From Alistipes sp. CAG:514 (GTDB lineage: Bacteria; Bacteroidota; Bacteroidia; Bacteroidales; UBA932), in assembly GCA_000431015.1 (NCBI GenBank), contig HF985996.1:1-45447 (forward strand): a stretch of 45,447 bases of DNA, in the 5' to 3' direction. A program made the position numbers and the translations under genes. Each line of letters opens with the position of its first letter. Within the stretch, counting starts at the first letter, position 1. Of the stretch, positions 34,962-43,231 are shown in pieces. The notes under the pieces were generated by a model, which was not told the origin of the DNA, did no database searches, and saw only the letters and a list, made by a program, of their open reading frames with translations.

Positions 34962-36560
34962 ATGAAAAGAACCGCTCTGGCATTAATGCTACTAGCACTT
35001 GTGGTCTCCTGTAACACTGAGCCCAAGACCGCTGTCCAGAAGAAGGTCGATTCGTATGCGCTCGTAAAGATCGAGTCGCCAGACCTTTCCGGTATCACAG
35101 ACAACGGTAAAGAAGTCCTCAACCTCTACAAATTCGCCGCCGACCAGGCTGACAGTATCTACTGGAAACAGTATTTTGGTGACAAGACCTTGATCGAGAA
35201 CCTGAAGGATGCCGATCTTAGGGACTATGCCAAAATCAATTACGGACCTTGGGATCGCCTTGACGGATCCACATTCATAGAAGGTTTCGGAGAGCTTCCT
35301 CTTGGTGCCAACTTCTATCCGGCCGACATGACTGCCGCCGAGTTTGATTCGTTGGCGGATCCGGTGAAGACGAGTCCATATTCACTCATCAGGCGCGGTG
35401 CCGACGGGAAACTCACTTCTGTCTGGTATCATGACGCTTTCGAGTACAACATCGACAAGATCTGCAATTACCTCAAGGCTGCCGCTGACATCACCATCAA
35501 GCCAAGCGTGCGCAATTATCTTCTCAAGAAGATCGACGCGCTGAAGACTGACTATTATTATGACAGTGACCTCGCCTGGCTGGAGATGACGGACAGCAAG
35601 ATGGACCTCATCATCGGCCCTAACGAGGTGAACGATGACCGTCTGTACGGTATGAAGACTTCCTACGAGGCCTACGTGCTTCTGAAGGACTTGAAGCGCA
35701 CCGAGGTTCTCGACCAGTTCACCTCGATGCTTCCGGAGCTCCAGAAGCAGATCCCGTGCGATGAGCAGTACAGGAACTTCGTGCCTGGCGACGAATCGGA
35801 CATCTATGCCTATGACGCTATCTACTGCGCCGGACACGCCAACGCGGGCATCAAGCTGATCGCCCTCAACCTTCCTTACAACGAGGAGGTCCAGGCGAAG
35901 GCCGGCACCCGTACAGCCCTGCTGCGCAACATCATGATGGAGAAATTCAACCGTGTGGTAAGTCCTGTGGGCATCGTTGTCCTGAGTCCTGACCAGCAGG
36001 ATCGTCTTGACGAGGAGGCATTCTACTGGAACATCGCGTTCCGCGAGATCTCCCACGGACTCGGAGTCAAGGAGACCATCAACGGCAAGGGAAGCGTGAA
36101 TGACGCGCTTGGCAACAAGGCCCTCACCTGGGAGGACGCCAAGGCCAACGCCCTTGGTCTGTACTTTGTCTGCAAGCTGCTGGACGAGCATAAGATCCCG
36201 GCGCTCATCACCAAGGAGGACGCCATCACCACATTCGTGGCCAACCTGATCCGCTCGGAGCGTTTCGGAGAGGCCTCCCAGCTTGGAAGAGCCTATGTGA
36301 TGCTGTTTAACTACCTGAACCAGAACGGTGCGTTCAAGCGCGGTGACAGCGGTAAATATTCAATCAACTACGAGAAGACCCTCTCGCTTGTGGCGGAGTT
36401 CGCAGGCATTGTCCTCAAGACACAGGCCACCGGTGACTATGAGTTCGCCGAGCAGTTCGAAAACCAGTACTGCGTTATGTCAGAGGACTTTAAGGCCGAC
36501 CTTGTCAACATCCGTCTTGAGAACATTCCGATTGACCTCAGGTTCGAGTTCCAGAAATAA
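34962..36560 (+). CDS. M49/DPP III-like lipoprotein with degenerate zinc motif
   Basis: A 532-residue lipoprotein (Cys17 in LALVVSC). The C-terminal half resembles the dipeptidyl-peptidase III/M49-like family of zinc hydrolases: a helix motif at residues 361-365 and a second motif about 30 residues on (TWEDAKANALGLYFV). In family members the first motif is HExxH-like and the second EExKAD/EECRAE. Here the first reads REISH, with Arg361 where the first zinc His is expected (one base from CAC), and the second motif has Asp392 and Asn at usually acidic Glu/Asp positions. The protein may have lost catalysis, or the alignment may be off. It is 27 bp upstream of the anion transporter and likely co-expressed with it. 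Confidence 0.75.
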   Translation: MKRTALALMLLALVVSCNTEPKTAVQKKVDSYALVKIESPDLSGITDNGKEVLNLYKFAADQADSIYWKQYFGDKTLIENLKDADLRDYAKINYGPWDRLDGSTFIEGFGELPLGANFYPADMTAAEFDSLADPVKTSPYSLIRRGADGKLTSVWYHDAFEYNIDKICNYLKAAADITIKPSVRNYLLKKIDALKTDYYYDSDLAWLEMTDSKMDLIIGPNEVNDDRLYGMKTSYEAYVLLKDLKRTEVLDQFTSMLPELQKQIPCDEQYRNFVPGDESDIYAYDAIYCAGHANAGIKLIALNLPYNEEVQAKAGTRTALLRNIMMEKFNRVVSPVGIVVLSPDQQDRLDEEAFYWNIAFREISHGLGVKETINGKGSVNDALGNKALTWEDAKANALGLYFVCKLLDEHKIPALITKEDAITTFVANLIRSERFGEASQLGRAYVMLFNYLNQNGAFKRGDSGKYSINYEKTLSLVAEFAGIVLKTQATGDYEFAEQFENQYCVMSEDFKADLVNIRLENIPIDLRFEFQK

Positions 36561-36587
36561 CAAAAATTAATAATCAATACTACTGAA

Positions 36588-38039
36588 ATGGCTGAAAAGA
36601 AATTCAATGTGAAGTACGGTGTGCTTCTGCCAATTGTTCTTTTGGTCACACTCTTCTTGTGGTGTGTGCCTGTCTCATTCTTCGGCATCGACGCTCTGAC
36701 AGTTGTCCAGCAGCGTGTGATCGCCCTCTTCGTGTTCGCCGCGTTGATGTGGATGTTTGAGATCATCCCTAACTGGGCGACTTCTGTCCTGATCATCGTT
36801 GTAGCTTTGCTGACCGTCTCCGACAAGGGACTCGGTTTCTTCTGCAATCCTGAGTTCGGTCAGCTGGTAAGCTACAAGAAAATAATGTCATCTTTCGCAG
36901 ACCCTGTCGTGATGCTGTTCCTTGGCGGATTCGTGCTCGCGATCATGGCCGAAAGATTCGGACTTGACGTAACACTTGCCAAGTCCCTCCTCAGCGTATT
37001 CGGTACAAAGCCTAAGATGGTGCTTCTGGGATTCCTCATCATCATCTCCGTGTTCTCGATGTTCATGAGCAACACCGCCACCGCCGCCATGATGCTTGCC
37101 TTCCTCGCTCCGGTGCTCCACAAGCTGCCGAGCGACGACAAGGGAAAGATCGGCCTCGCTCTCTCGATTCCGGTCGCCGCCAACCTCGGTGGTATCGGAA
37201 CTCCTATCGGAACTCCTCCTAACGCGACAGCGAAAGGTTACCTTGAGCAGGCCGGCATCGATGTCTCTTTCGGAGACTGGTGCGTCCACATGATTCCTTA
37301 CGTGATCATCATGATTCTCCTCGCGTGGATTCTCCTTCTGGTGTTCTTCCCGTTCAAGACCCAGAAGCTTGTGCTTGAGATCCCTGCCAACGACAAGAAG
37401 AAGGACTGGAAGAGCAAGCTTGTCTGGGCTACCTTCATCATCACGATCCTTCTCTGGGCCACGGAGCAACTCCATCACATCAGCTCCAACGTCGTGGCTC
37501 TGATTCCTCTCGCCGTCTTCACGGCCACAGGACTCTTCGGCAAGGAGGAGATCAAGGAGATCAACTGGTCAGTGCTCTGGCTCGTTGCCGGAGGCTTCGC
37601 ATTGGGCTATCTCCTTCAGGACACCGGTCTGGCGAAGGTTCTCATTACGGCGATACCGTTCGGCTCGATGTCTGTCATCCTTGTGCTGGTAGTTGCCGGT
37701 CTTGTCTGCTACTTCCTCTCGAACTTCATCAGCAACTCCGCCACAGCGGCGCTTCTTATCCCTATCCTCATTGTAGTGGCTGAGGGCATGGCCGATCCGG
37801 CAGCCGCCAACAACGCAGCCTTCATCGCCATGGGCGGAACCCAGGCCATGATCATATTCATCGCCGTGTGCGCCTCCATCGCCATGCTGTTCCCTATCTC
37901 TACTCCTCCGAACGCCATCGCGGCCTCAACCGGACTTGTCGAGACCAAGGACATGGCAAAGATCGGTATCATCATCGGTGTGGTTGGATTCATCTTCGGA
38001 TTCTTCTGGCTCACCAAGATCTTCCCGTTCGCGCAGTAG
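36588..38039 (+). CDS. DASS/SLC13-family sodium:dicarboxylate-type transporter
   Basis: A 483-residue inner-membrane protein with about 11-12 hydrophobic segments. The twin signature motifs of the divalent anion:sodium symporter family are visible: MFMSNTATAAMM followed by GIGTPIGTPPNATA in the first half, and FISNSATAALLIPIL followed by FPISTPPNAIAASTG in the second. These SNT and TPPN loops coordinate sodium and carboxylate in VcINDY. Substrate is probably a C4-dicarboxylate, tricarboxylate or sulfate; which one cannot be read. The next genes are two outer-membrane barrels, separated by a hairpin. Confidence 0.93.
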   Translation: MAEKKFNVKYGVLLPIVLLVTLFLWCVPVSFFGIDALTVVQQRVIALFVFAALMWMFEIIPNWATSVLIIVVALLTVSDKGLGFFCNPEFGQLVSYKKIMSSFADPVVMLFLGGFVLAIMAERFGLDVTLAKSLLSVFGTKPKMVLLGFLIIISVFSMFMSNTATAAMMLAFLAPVLHKLPSDDKGKIGLALSIPVAANLGGIGTPIGTPPNATAKGYLEQAGIDVSFGDWCVHMIPYVIIMILLAWILLLVFFPFKTQKLVLEIPANDKKKDWKSKLVWATFIITILLWATEQLHHISSNVVALIPLAVFTATGLFGKEEIKEINWSVLWLVAGGFALGYLLQDTGLAKVLITAIPFGSMSVILVLVVAGLVCYFLSNFISNSATAALLIPILIVVAEGMADPAAANNAAFIAMGGTQAMIIFIAVCASIAMLFPISTPPNAIAASTGLVETKDMAKIGIIIGVVGFIFGFFWLTKIFPFAQ

Positions 38040-38055
38040 TCTGTAAATAATCTAA

Positions 38056-38092
38056 GAGAAGCTGTTCTGGGATTATTCCCAGGCAGCTTCTC
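38056..38092 (+). terminator. Intercistronic hairpin between transporter and porin
   Basis: GAGAAGCTG (38056-38064) and CAGCTTCTC (38084-38092) pair perfectly, with an inner CTGGGA/TCCCAG stem. The following bases are AAAATTTA, not a T-run, so it may be an RNA-stabilising or attenuating hairpin rather than a full terminator. Confidence 0.55.
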
Positions 38093-38118
38093 AAAATTTA
38101 ATGTTAGTAGTAATCAAA

Positions 38119-39393
38119 ATGAACAAAATTGTCACTTCACTTGCCGCTTTGGCAATGTGCGTCACTCTTGGCGCCCAGGAGACCAAACCGCAGGTCAGCC
38201 TTTACGGTTTCATCCGCAACTTTTATGCTTTTGACACACGCGAGAGTGTGGCCGGAACAGAAGACTTCTTCTACTATCTTCCGAAAGACGAGAACAAGAA
38301 GGGCGATGTCGATCTGAACGAGCAGAGTTCCCTCCGCTACGCCGCCATCACTTCCAGAATCGGACTCAATGTCACCGGTTATGAATATAATGGCTTGAAA
38401 TTCGGAGCAAAGATCGAGACTGACTTCTACAATGGTCTTTCCGGTGTCTCCGGAACCGCGGTGCTTCGTCTTCGTCAGGCTTATGTCACCGTCGGCAGGA
38501 ACGATTGGCTGGTGACGGCAGGCCAGGCCTGGCATCCTATGGCCGCTGACATGCCGGACGTGTTCTCCCTCAACACAGGAGCGCCTTTCGGACCTTTCAG
38601 CCGTACTCCGCAGGTGAAACTTGACTACAGACTCAACGATGCGTTCTCCCTCACGGGATCGGCCATCTGGCAGATGCAGTACAATTCGGCAGGCCCTAAC
38701 GGCGCCTCCGCCAACTACATCAAGTACAGCTGCACCCCAGAGATCTACCTCGGCCTGAACTACAAGAACGACAATCTCCTCCTCAGGGCCGGAGTGGACA
38801 TGCTCTCGATCAAGCCAAGGAACAACAACGGCACCGTCAAGGTCACCGACCGCATCACCACCGTCACCCCGTTCGTCTTCGCCCATTACAAGAACGGACT
38901 GTTCTCCGCAAAGGTGAAGACCATCTTCGCCGAGGCCGGCGAGCACTTCAACCTCAACGGCGGCTACGGAATCTCAGGTGTCAAGGATGACAAGGTAAGT
39001 TATGAATATACCCCTACGCGCAACTCATCGACCTGGGTGAGCCTTATGTACGGAAAGAAGACGCAGTGGATCCTCTTCGGCGGCTATGTGAAGAACTTCG
39101 GTACCAAGGATGACCTCTTGGGCGCCAAGAACGGCTATGCCCCGGCGGCCAACCTCTATTTCAGCAAGAACAGCTTCTCGAACATGAACCAGATGTGGAG
39201 GCTCACTCCGACTGTTATCCGCAACATCGGCAAGTTCGCGATTGGTCTTGAATATGAGCTCACAAGCGTCCAGTACGGAGAGTATAAGACCATCGACGGC
39301 GTGAAGTGCATCGGTGCCAACGGCCTCGCCGAGGACAACCTCCACTGGATCACCAACAACCGCGTCCAGGCGCTGGTCAAGTTCACATTCTAG
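38119..39393 (+). CDS. Porin-like outer-membrane barrel, first of a tandem pair
   Basis: A 424-residue beta-barrel with signal peptide MNKIVTSLAALAMCVTLGAQ. The start at 38119 is preferred over 38101, which would prefix MLVVIK. The mature protein opens VSLYGFIRNFYAFDTRES with FFYYLP shortly after, alternates hydrophobic strands, and has the barrel motif RLRQAYVTVG...AGQAWHPMAADMP. It ends VQALVKFTF, a Phe-terminated last strand. It shares this pattern with the following gene, so they are duplicates. It likely admits small anions for the adjacent DASS transporter, which is inference from position. Confidence 0.85.
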   Translation: MNKIVTSLAALAMCVTLGAQETKPQVSLYGFIRNFYAFDTRESVAGTEDFFYYLPKDENKKGDVDLNEQSSLRYAAITSRIGLNVTGYEYNGLKFGAKIETDFYNGLSGVSGTAVLRLRQAYVTVGRNDWLVTAGQAWHPMAADMPDVFSLNTGAPFGPFSRTPQVKLDYRLNDAFSLTGSAIWQMQYNSAGPNGASANYIKYSCTPEIYLGLNYKNDNLLLRAGVDMLSIKPRNNNGTVKVTDRITTVTPFVFAHYKNGLFSAKVKTIFAEAGEHFNLNGGYGISGVKDDKVSYEYTPTRNSSTWVSLMYGKKTQWILFGGYVKNFGTKDDLLGAKNGYAPAANLYFSKNSFSNMNQMWRLTPTVIRNIGKFAIGLEYELTSVQYGEYKTIDGVKCIGANGLAEDNLHWITNNRVQALVKFTF

Positions 39394-39441
39394 TTTTTGA
39401 CAGGTCCGGTCTTTGACGAGACATCTAAACCATTCGATGAT

Positions 39442-40764
39442 ATGAAGAAGATAATCCCAATGATGGCATCGCTTGTCGTATTGTCCATGTTCTCTTTACC
39501 TTCTGACGCTCAGAACCATTTGGTCAAGCTCACAAATCATCTGGAACCATACGGTTTTTTCAGGACGAGCGCCATCTTTGACGCCCGTCAGTCCAAGACC
39601 GACACCGATGACTTGTTTTACTATCTTCCTTATGACAAGGAGAACAACCTTGAGGGCAAGGACATCTGGTTCAACCCGTCCTTCAAGCTCTCCGCTGTCA
39701 CGACCCGCGTCGGATTCGACCTTAAGGGTTTCCAGTACGGGTCCTTCAATGTCACGGGCAAGCTGGAGGCTGATTTCTATCTCTTCAATGAGAGTACAGC
39801 CTCCTTGCGGCTCCGTCAGGCGTATCTCGATCTCAACTGGTCAGGCTTGGGACGGGTTGTGAACTCGGCTGTCCTCAGGGTGGGGCAGGCCTGGCATCCG
39901 ATGTCGGTTGACATGCCGATGAGTGTCGGCTACGAGGTCGGCGCGCCTTTCAATCCCTATTCGAGAAGTCCTCAGCTGATGTTCGAGACATCGTTTCTCA
40001 AGCGTTTCTCGCTGACGGTCGGCGCGCTTTATCCTGTGGAGTTCAAGCCAACAGGTCCGCAGGGGCCGTCATCCGACTATGTGAAGTACGGGGTGATTCC
40101 GGAATTCTACGCCGGATTGTCATTCACCTCGTCTCACTTCAAGGCCAAAGCCGGCGCTGACTTTATCAGTCTCAGGCCACGTTGGCGTACGACCGACACC
40201 GATGGCTACACATACGACAAAGGCACCCCTGTCAAGGACAGGATCTCGATGGTCAGCCCTATGGTCTATCTGGAATTCTCGAAAGGACTTTTCAAGATCA
40301 ACGCCAAGTCCGTACTGGCCTCTGGAGGAGACCATCTGCGTCTCATGGGCGGCTATGCGCTCTGTGACGCCAGCGATGTCTATCACTACAAGTACACGCC
40401 TCTGCGCTCCTCCACATCCTTTGTCTCGGCAAGCTATGGAGACACTTGGCAGTTCATCTGCATGGCAGGCTTCATGAAGGCGCTGGGAACATCCCGACCT
40501 ATTCCTGTCAATTCGGAGACCGGCATTTCGGATCCTAAGAACATATACTATTTTGACGGCGGCTTCAAGAACATCCGCCACATCATGCGCGTCACGCCGG
40601 CTGTGGCCTATAATCTTGACCGTCTCACGGTCGCGGTAGAGTACAACGGGACCTACGTGGACTACGGTGACATCAAAGCCCTTGATTCACACGGACTAGC
40701 CTCAGGCGGATCCCATCTGATCATCAACCACCGCGTTGTCGGCGTTGTAAGGTACTCGTTCTGA
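39442..40764 (+). CDS. Porin-like outer-membrane barrel, second of a tandem pair
   Basis: A 440-residue paralog of the preceding gene. The signal peptide is MKKIIPMMASLVVLSMFSLPSDAQ; the ATG at 39442 is chosen because an upstream alternative would add a polar leader. Shared landmarks are YGFFRTSAIFDARQSK, DLFYYLPYD, LRLRQAYLDLNW, VGQAWHPMSVDMP, PTGPQGPSSDYVKYGVIPE and the C-terminal VVGVVRYSF. No terminator is visible in the 60 bp before the his promoter. Roles in uptake with the DASS carrier, or in a partner dimeric pore, are guesses. Confidence 0.83.
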   Translation: MKKIIPMMASLVVLSMFSLPSDAQNHLVKLTNHLEPYGFFRTSAIFDARQSKTDTDDLFYYLPYDKENNLEGKDIWFNPSFKLSAVTTRVGFDLKGFQYGSFNVTGKLEADFYLFNESTASLRLRQAYLDLNWSGLGRVVNSAVLRVGQAWHPMSVDMPMSVGYEVGAPFNPYSRSPQLMFETSFLKRFSLTVGALYPVEFKPTGPQGPSSDYVKYGVIPEFYAGLSFTSSHFKAKAGADFISLRPRWRTTDTDGYTYDKGTPVKDRISMVSPMVYLEFSKGLFKINAKSVLASGGDHLRLMGGYALCDASDVYHYKYTPLRSSTSFVSASYGDTWQFICMAGFMKALGTSRPIPVNSETGISDPKNIYYFDGGFKNIRHIMRVTPAVAYNLDRLTVAVEYNGTYVDYGDIKALDSHGLASGGSHLIINHRVVGVVRYSF

Positions 40765-40778
40765 TTTCTTGAAAATCT

Positions 40779-40809
40779 CTTGCAATTTCGAAATAATTTA
40801 CGAAATTTG
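40779..40809 (+). promoter_or_regulatory. Promoter of the histidine operon
   Basis: CTTG (40779-40782) and GAAATTTG (40802-40809, one base off TAnnTTTG) are separated by 19 bp, the spacing expected for Bacteroidetes -33/-7 promoters. A near-perfect dyad (GCAATTTCG at 40782-40790 and CGAAATTTGC at 40801-40810) covers both boxes and could be an operator. Confidence 0.6.
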
Positions 40810-40825
40810 CCGCAGTAAACGTATA

Positions 40826-40879
40826 ATGAAAGGTTTTTTTCATATCCACCATCATCACCACCGCATGAAACGGGGGTGA
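40826..40879 (+). CDS. hisL: Histidine operon leader peptide
   Basis: A 17-codon frame encodes M-K-G-F-F-H-I-H-H-H-H-H-R-M-K-R-G with six His codons, five of them consecutive, and ends in TGA. It lies about 17 bp after the promoter and 170 bp before hisG, the place for an attenuation leader. In characterised his operons, ribosome stalling at such a run when charged tRNA-His is scarce prevents terminator formation. The His run is read directly from the sequence; attenuation itself is inferred. Confidence 0.85.
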   Translation: MKGFFHIHHHHHRMKRG

Positions 40880-40919
40880 GTTGTCGTGGGTATCTGTTTA
40901 TGAGGGATATTTTTGTCGA

Positions 40920-40950
40920 GGCTCGCTTCCGTTAGGTGGCGGGTCTTTTT
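40920..40950 (+). terminator. Candidate attenuator terminator of the his operon
   Basis: GGCTCGC (40920-40926) pairs with GCGGGTC (40939-40945), seven pairs including two G-U, followed by five T residues. It lies 40 bp past the leader peptide stop and before hisG. Confidence 0.5.
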
Positions 40951-40956
40951 GGTTTG

Positions 40957-40995
40957 TGGGCTTTTCCCCAGGTCGGCACAGCCCGGCCAAGCCCA
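40957..40995 (+). promoter_or_regulatory. Second hairpin in his leader
   Basis: TGGGCTT (40957-40963) pairs perfectly with AAGCCCA (40989-40995); an inner GGTCGG/CCGGCC stem is nested within. It lacks a T-run. It may be part of the attenuation switch or an alternative to the terminator stem. Confidence 0.4.
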
Positions 40996-41048
40996 TCGGC
41001 CATCGGGGCGGTTGAATGAGATTATTATTGTATTATAAAACGAACGAA

Positions 41049-41900
41049 ATGTTAAGAATCGCTATTCAGGCCAAAGGCCGTCTGAGTGAAGAAAGCCTCG
41101 CGCTGTTGCGTGAGGCCGGCATCGAGATGGATGACACCAAACGAAAATTCCTTTCACGATCCAGCAGTTTCCCTGTCGAGATACTCTACCTCAGGGATGA
41201 TGACATTCCGCAGGCCGTGGAGCAGGGGGTGGCCGATCTGGGAATCGTCGGCTACAACGAGGTTTGTGAAAGAGGCGGTAATGTCAAAGTCGTGGATTGC
41301 CTTGGCTTTGGAGCATGCCGGATCTCCCTTGCCATCCCCAAGGCAGAGGACTATCCGGGACTGGACTATTTCAACGGGAAACGGATCGCCACGTCCTATC
41401 CTAACATTCTTAGAGGTTTTTTGGAGAAGAACGGTGTAAGCGCCAGGATCAATGTCATCGCCGGTTCTGTCGAGATCGCGCCGACCGTGGGCATGAGCGA
41501 TGCCATTTTCGACATCGTGTCGTCCGGAGGGACTCTTGTCAGCAACGGCTTGAAGGAGGTGGAGAAGGTTGTCTTCTCCGAGGCTGTGCTGATCTGTGGG
41601 GATAAACTTACCGAGGACAAGGCCAAGCTTCTGGAACAGATCAGGTTCCGTTTCAATGCTGTGAAGGAAAGCAGAGGTAAGAAGTACCTGCTGATGAACA
41701 TTCCCGACGAGAGGATAGAGGATGCCATCCGGATAGTACCGGCGATGAGAAGTCCAACGGTACTGCCCCTTGTACAGAAAGGATGGTCTTCCTTGCATTC
41801 CGTTGTAGATGAGAGTGTTCTGTGGGAGAAGATCGAAAGCCTGAAAGCGATAGGCGCGGAGGGGATACTTGTCCTCTCGGTTGAGAAGATGGTTCTGTAG
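41049..41900 (+). CDS. hisG: ATP phosphoribosyltransferase, long form
   Basis: HisG starts histidine synthesis by joining ATP and PRPP, and the long form is feedback-inhibited by histidine. The 283-residue protein opens LRIAIQAKGRLSEESLALL, with DLGIVGYNEV, RIATSYPNILRGFLEK and IVSSGGTLVSNGL in the catalytic part and a C-terminal ACT-like regulatory domain (about 210-283) with MRSPTVLPL. ATG 41049 is used; an upstream in-frame start at 41016 would add 11 residues not seen in HisG. First structural gene after the leader. Confidence 0.96.
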   Translation: MLRIAIQAKGRLSEESLALLREAGIEMDDTKRKFLSRSSSFPVEILYLRDDDIPQAVEQGVADLGIVGYNEVCERGGNVKVVDCLGFGACRISLAIPKAEDYPGLDYFNGKRIATSYPNILRGFLEKNGVSARINVIAGSVEIAPTVGMSDAIFDIVSSGGTLVSNGLKEVEKVVFSEAVLICGDKLTEDKAKLLEQIRFRFNAVKESRGKKYLLMNIPDERIEDAIRIVPAMRSPTVLPLVQKGWSSLHSVVDESVLWEKIESLKAIGAEGILVLSVEKMVL

Positions 41901-41917
41901 TCTTGACTTTTCTCGTT

Positions 41918-43225
41918 ATGAATGAATTGTTTTCCATGGTGAATAAGTACGTCAATCCATCACGAGGCGAATGGAGAAGGTTGACGGAACGTCCTGCAAA
42001 GGATGATCCGGCTGTCCTGGCCAGTGTGGAAGCCACGCTGGAGGATGTCAGGAAAAGGGGAGACGATGCTGTCCTTGATCTGGAGGCTCGTTTTGACGGT
42101 GTCGCCTTTCCATCGCCAAGCGACTTGAAAGTCAGTGATGAAGAGATCGCCGAGGCGGCGGAGGCTGTTCCGGACGAATTGAAGAAGGCCATCGCCCAGG
42201 CATATTCAAACATCAGAAGATTCCATGAGGCGCAGATGCCGGGTGTTGTCAGGGTCGAGACCTCGCCGGGAGTTGTCTGCGTCCAGAAGGCGGTCCCTGT
42301 CAGGCGTGTCGGACTCTATGTCCCGGGAGGGAGCGCCCCTTTGTTTTCCTCTGTCCTGATGCTTGCGGTTCCGGCCCGGGTGGCCGGATGCGGAGAGATT
42401 GTCCTCTGTACCCCGCCGGACAAGAAAGGCAAGGCTAATCCGGCAATAGTCTACACCGCTTCTTTCTGTGGTGTAAAGGACATATTCAAGATTGGCGGGG
42501 CCCAGGCGATCGCCGCGATGGCCTATGGCACCCGGACTCTTGCCCGGTGTGATAAGATTTACGGCCCGGGCAACCGCTATGTGATGAAGGCCAAGCAGAT
42601 GGTCGGGCTGTCGGTCGCAGCGATCGATATGCCGGCCGGTCCGTCAGAGGTTATGGTGCTGGCTGACGGGACCGCTGATCCTGAGTTCGTCGCAGCTGAC
42701 TTCCTCTCCCAGTCGGAGCATGGGCCGGACAGCCAGTCGATTCTGGTCTGCACATCGGAGGCTATCGCAAAATCCGTGGTGGATGCAGTCGCAAGACAGA
42801 CCGCAAGGCTGAGTCGGGGAAGTATCATTGCCAAAGCGTTGGATCACAGTCGGATGGTCGTTCTTACGAACCGTGAGGACATCATCGATTTCGCCAATGA
42901 ATATGCTCCTGAACATCTCATCATATCTATGCGTGATCCTTGGAGCGTGGCGGATAAGGTGGTAGCCGCCGGGAGCATATTCATTGGAAATTATTCTCCT
43001 GAAAGCGCCGGTGATTATGCTTCAGGAACGAATCATACTTTGCCGACGAGTGGTTGGGCGCGTTCGTTCAGCGGGTTGAATCTGGATGCGTTTATGAGGA
43101 AGATGACGATTCAGGAGATTTCGCGTGAGGGTTTGTCTGGACTTGGTGATACAATCCGTACAATGGCTTTGGCCGAAGGGCTTGACGCTCACGCCGCCGC
43201 GGTTGAAGTAAGACTTGAAAAATAA
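41918..43225 (+). CDS. hisD: Histidinol dehydrogenase
   Basis: HisD oxidises histidinol to histidine in two NAD-dependent steps, using a bound zinc. The 435-residue protein has RRVGLYVPGGSAPLFSSVLM, GPGNRYVMKAKQMV, IDMPAGPSEVMVLAD, DFLSQSEHGPDSQS (Gln/His zinc ligands), EYAPEHLII and GTNHTLPTSGWAR, all in family order. The ATG at 41918 was chosen over a TTG at 41903; a further ATG at 41936 is possible. It follows hisG after 17 bp. Confidence 0.97.
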   Translation: MNELFSMVNKYVNPSRGEWRRLTERPAKDDPAVLASVEATLEDVRKRGDDAVLDLEARFDGVAFPSPSDLKVSDEEIAEAAEAVPDELKKAIAQAYSNIRRFHEAQMPGVVRVETSPGVVCVQKAVPVRRVGLYVPGGSAPLFSSVLMLAVPARVAGCGEIVLCTPPDKKGKANPAIVYTASFCGVKDIFKIGGAQAIAAMAYGTRTLARCDKIYGPGNRYVMKAKQMVGLSVAAIDMPAGPSEVMVLADGTADPEFVAADFLSQSEHGPDSQSILVCTSEAIAKSVVDAVARQTARLSRGSIIAKALDHSRMVVLTNREDIIDFANEYAPEHLIISMRDPWSVADKVVAAGSIFIGNYSPESAGDYASGTNHTLPTSGWARSFSGLNLDAFMRKMTIQEISREGLSGLGDTIRTMALAEGLDAHAAAVEVRLEK

Positions 43226-43231
43226 TCAGTA

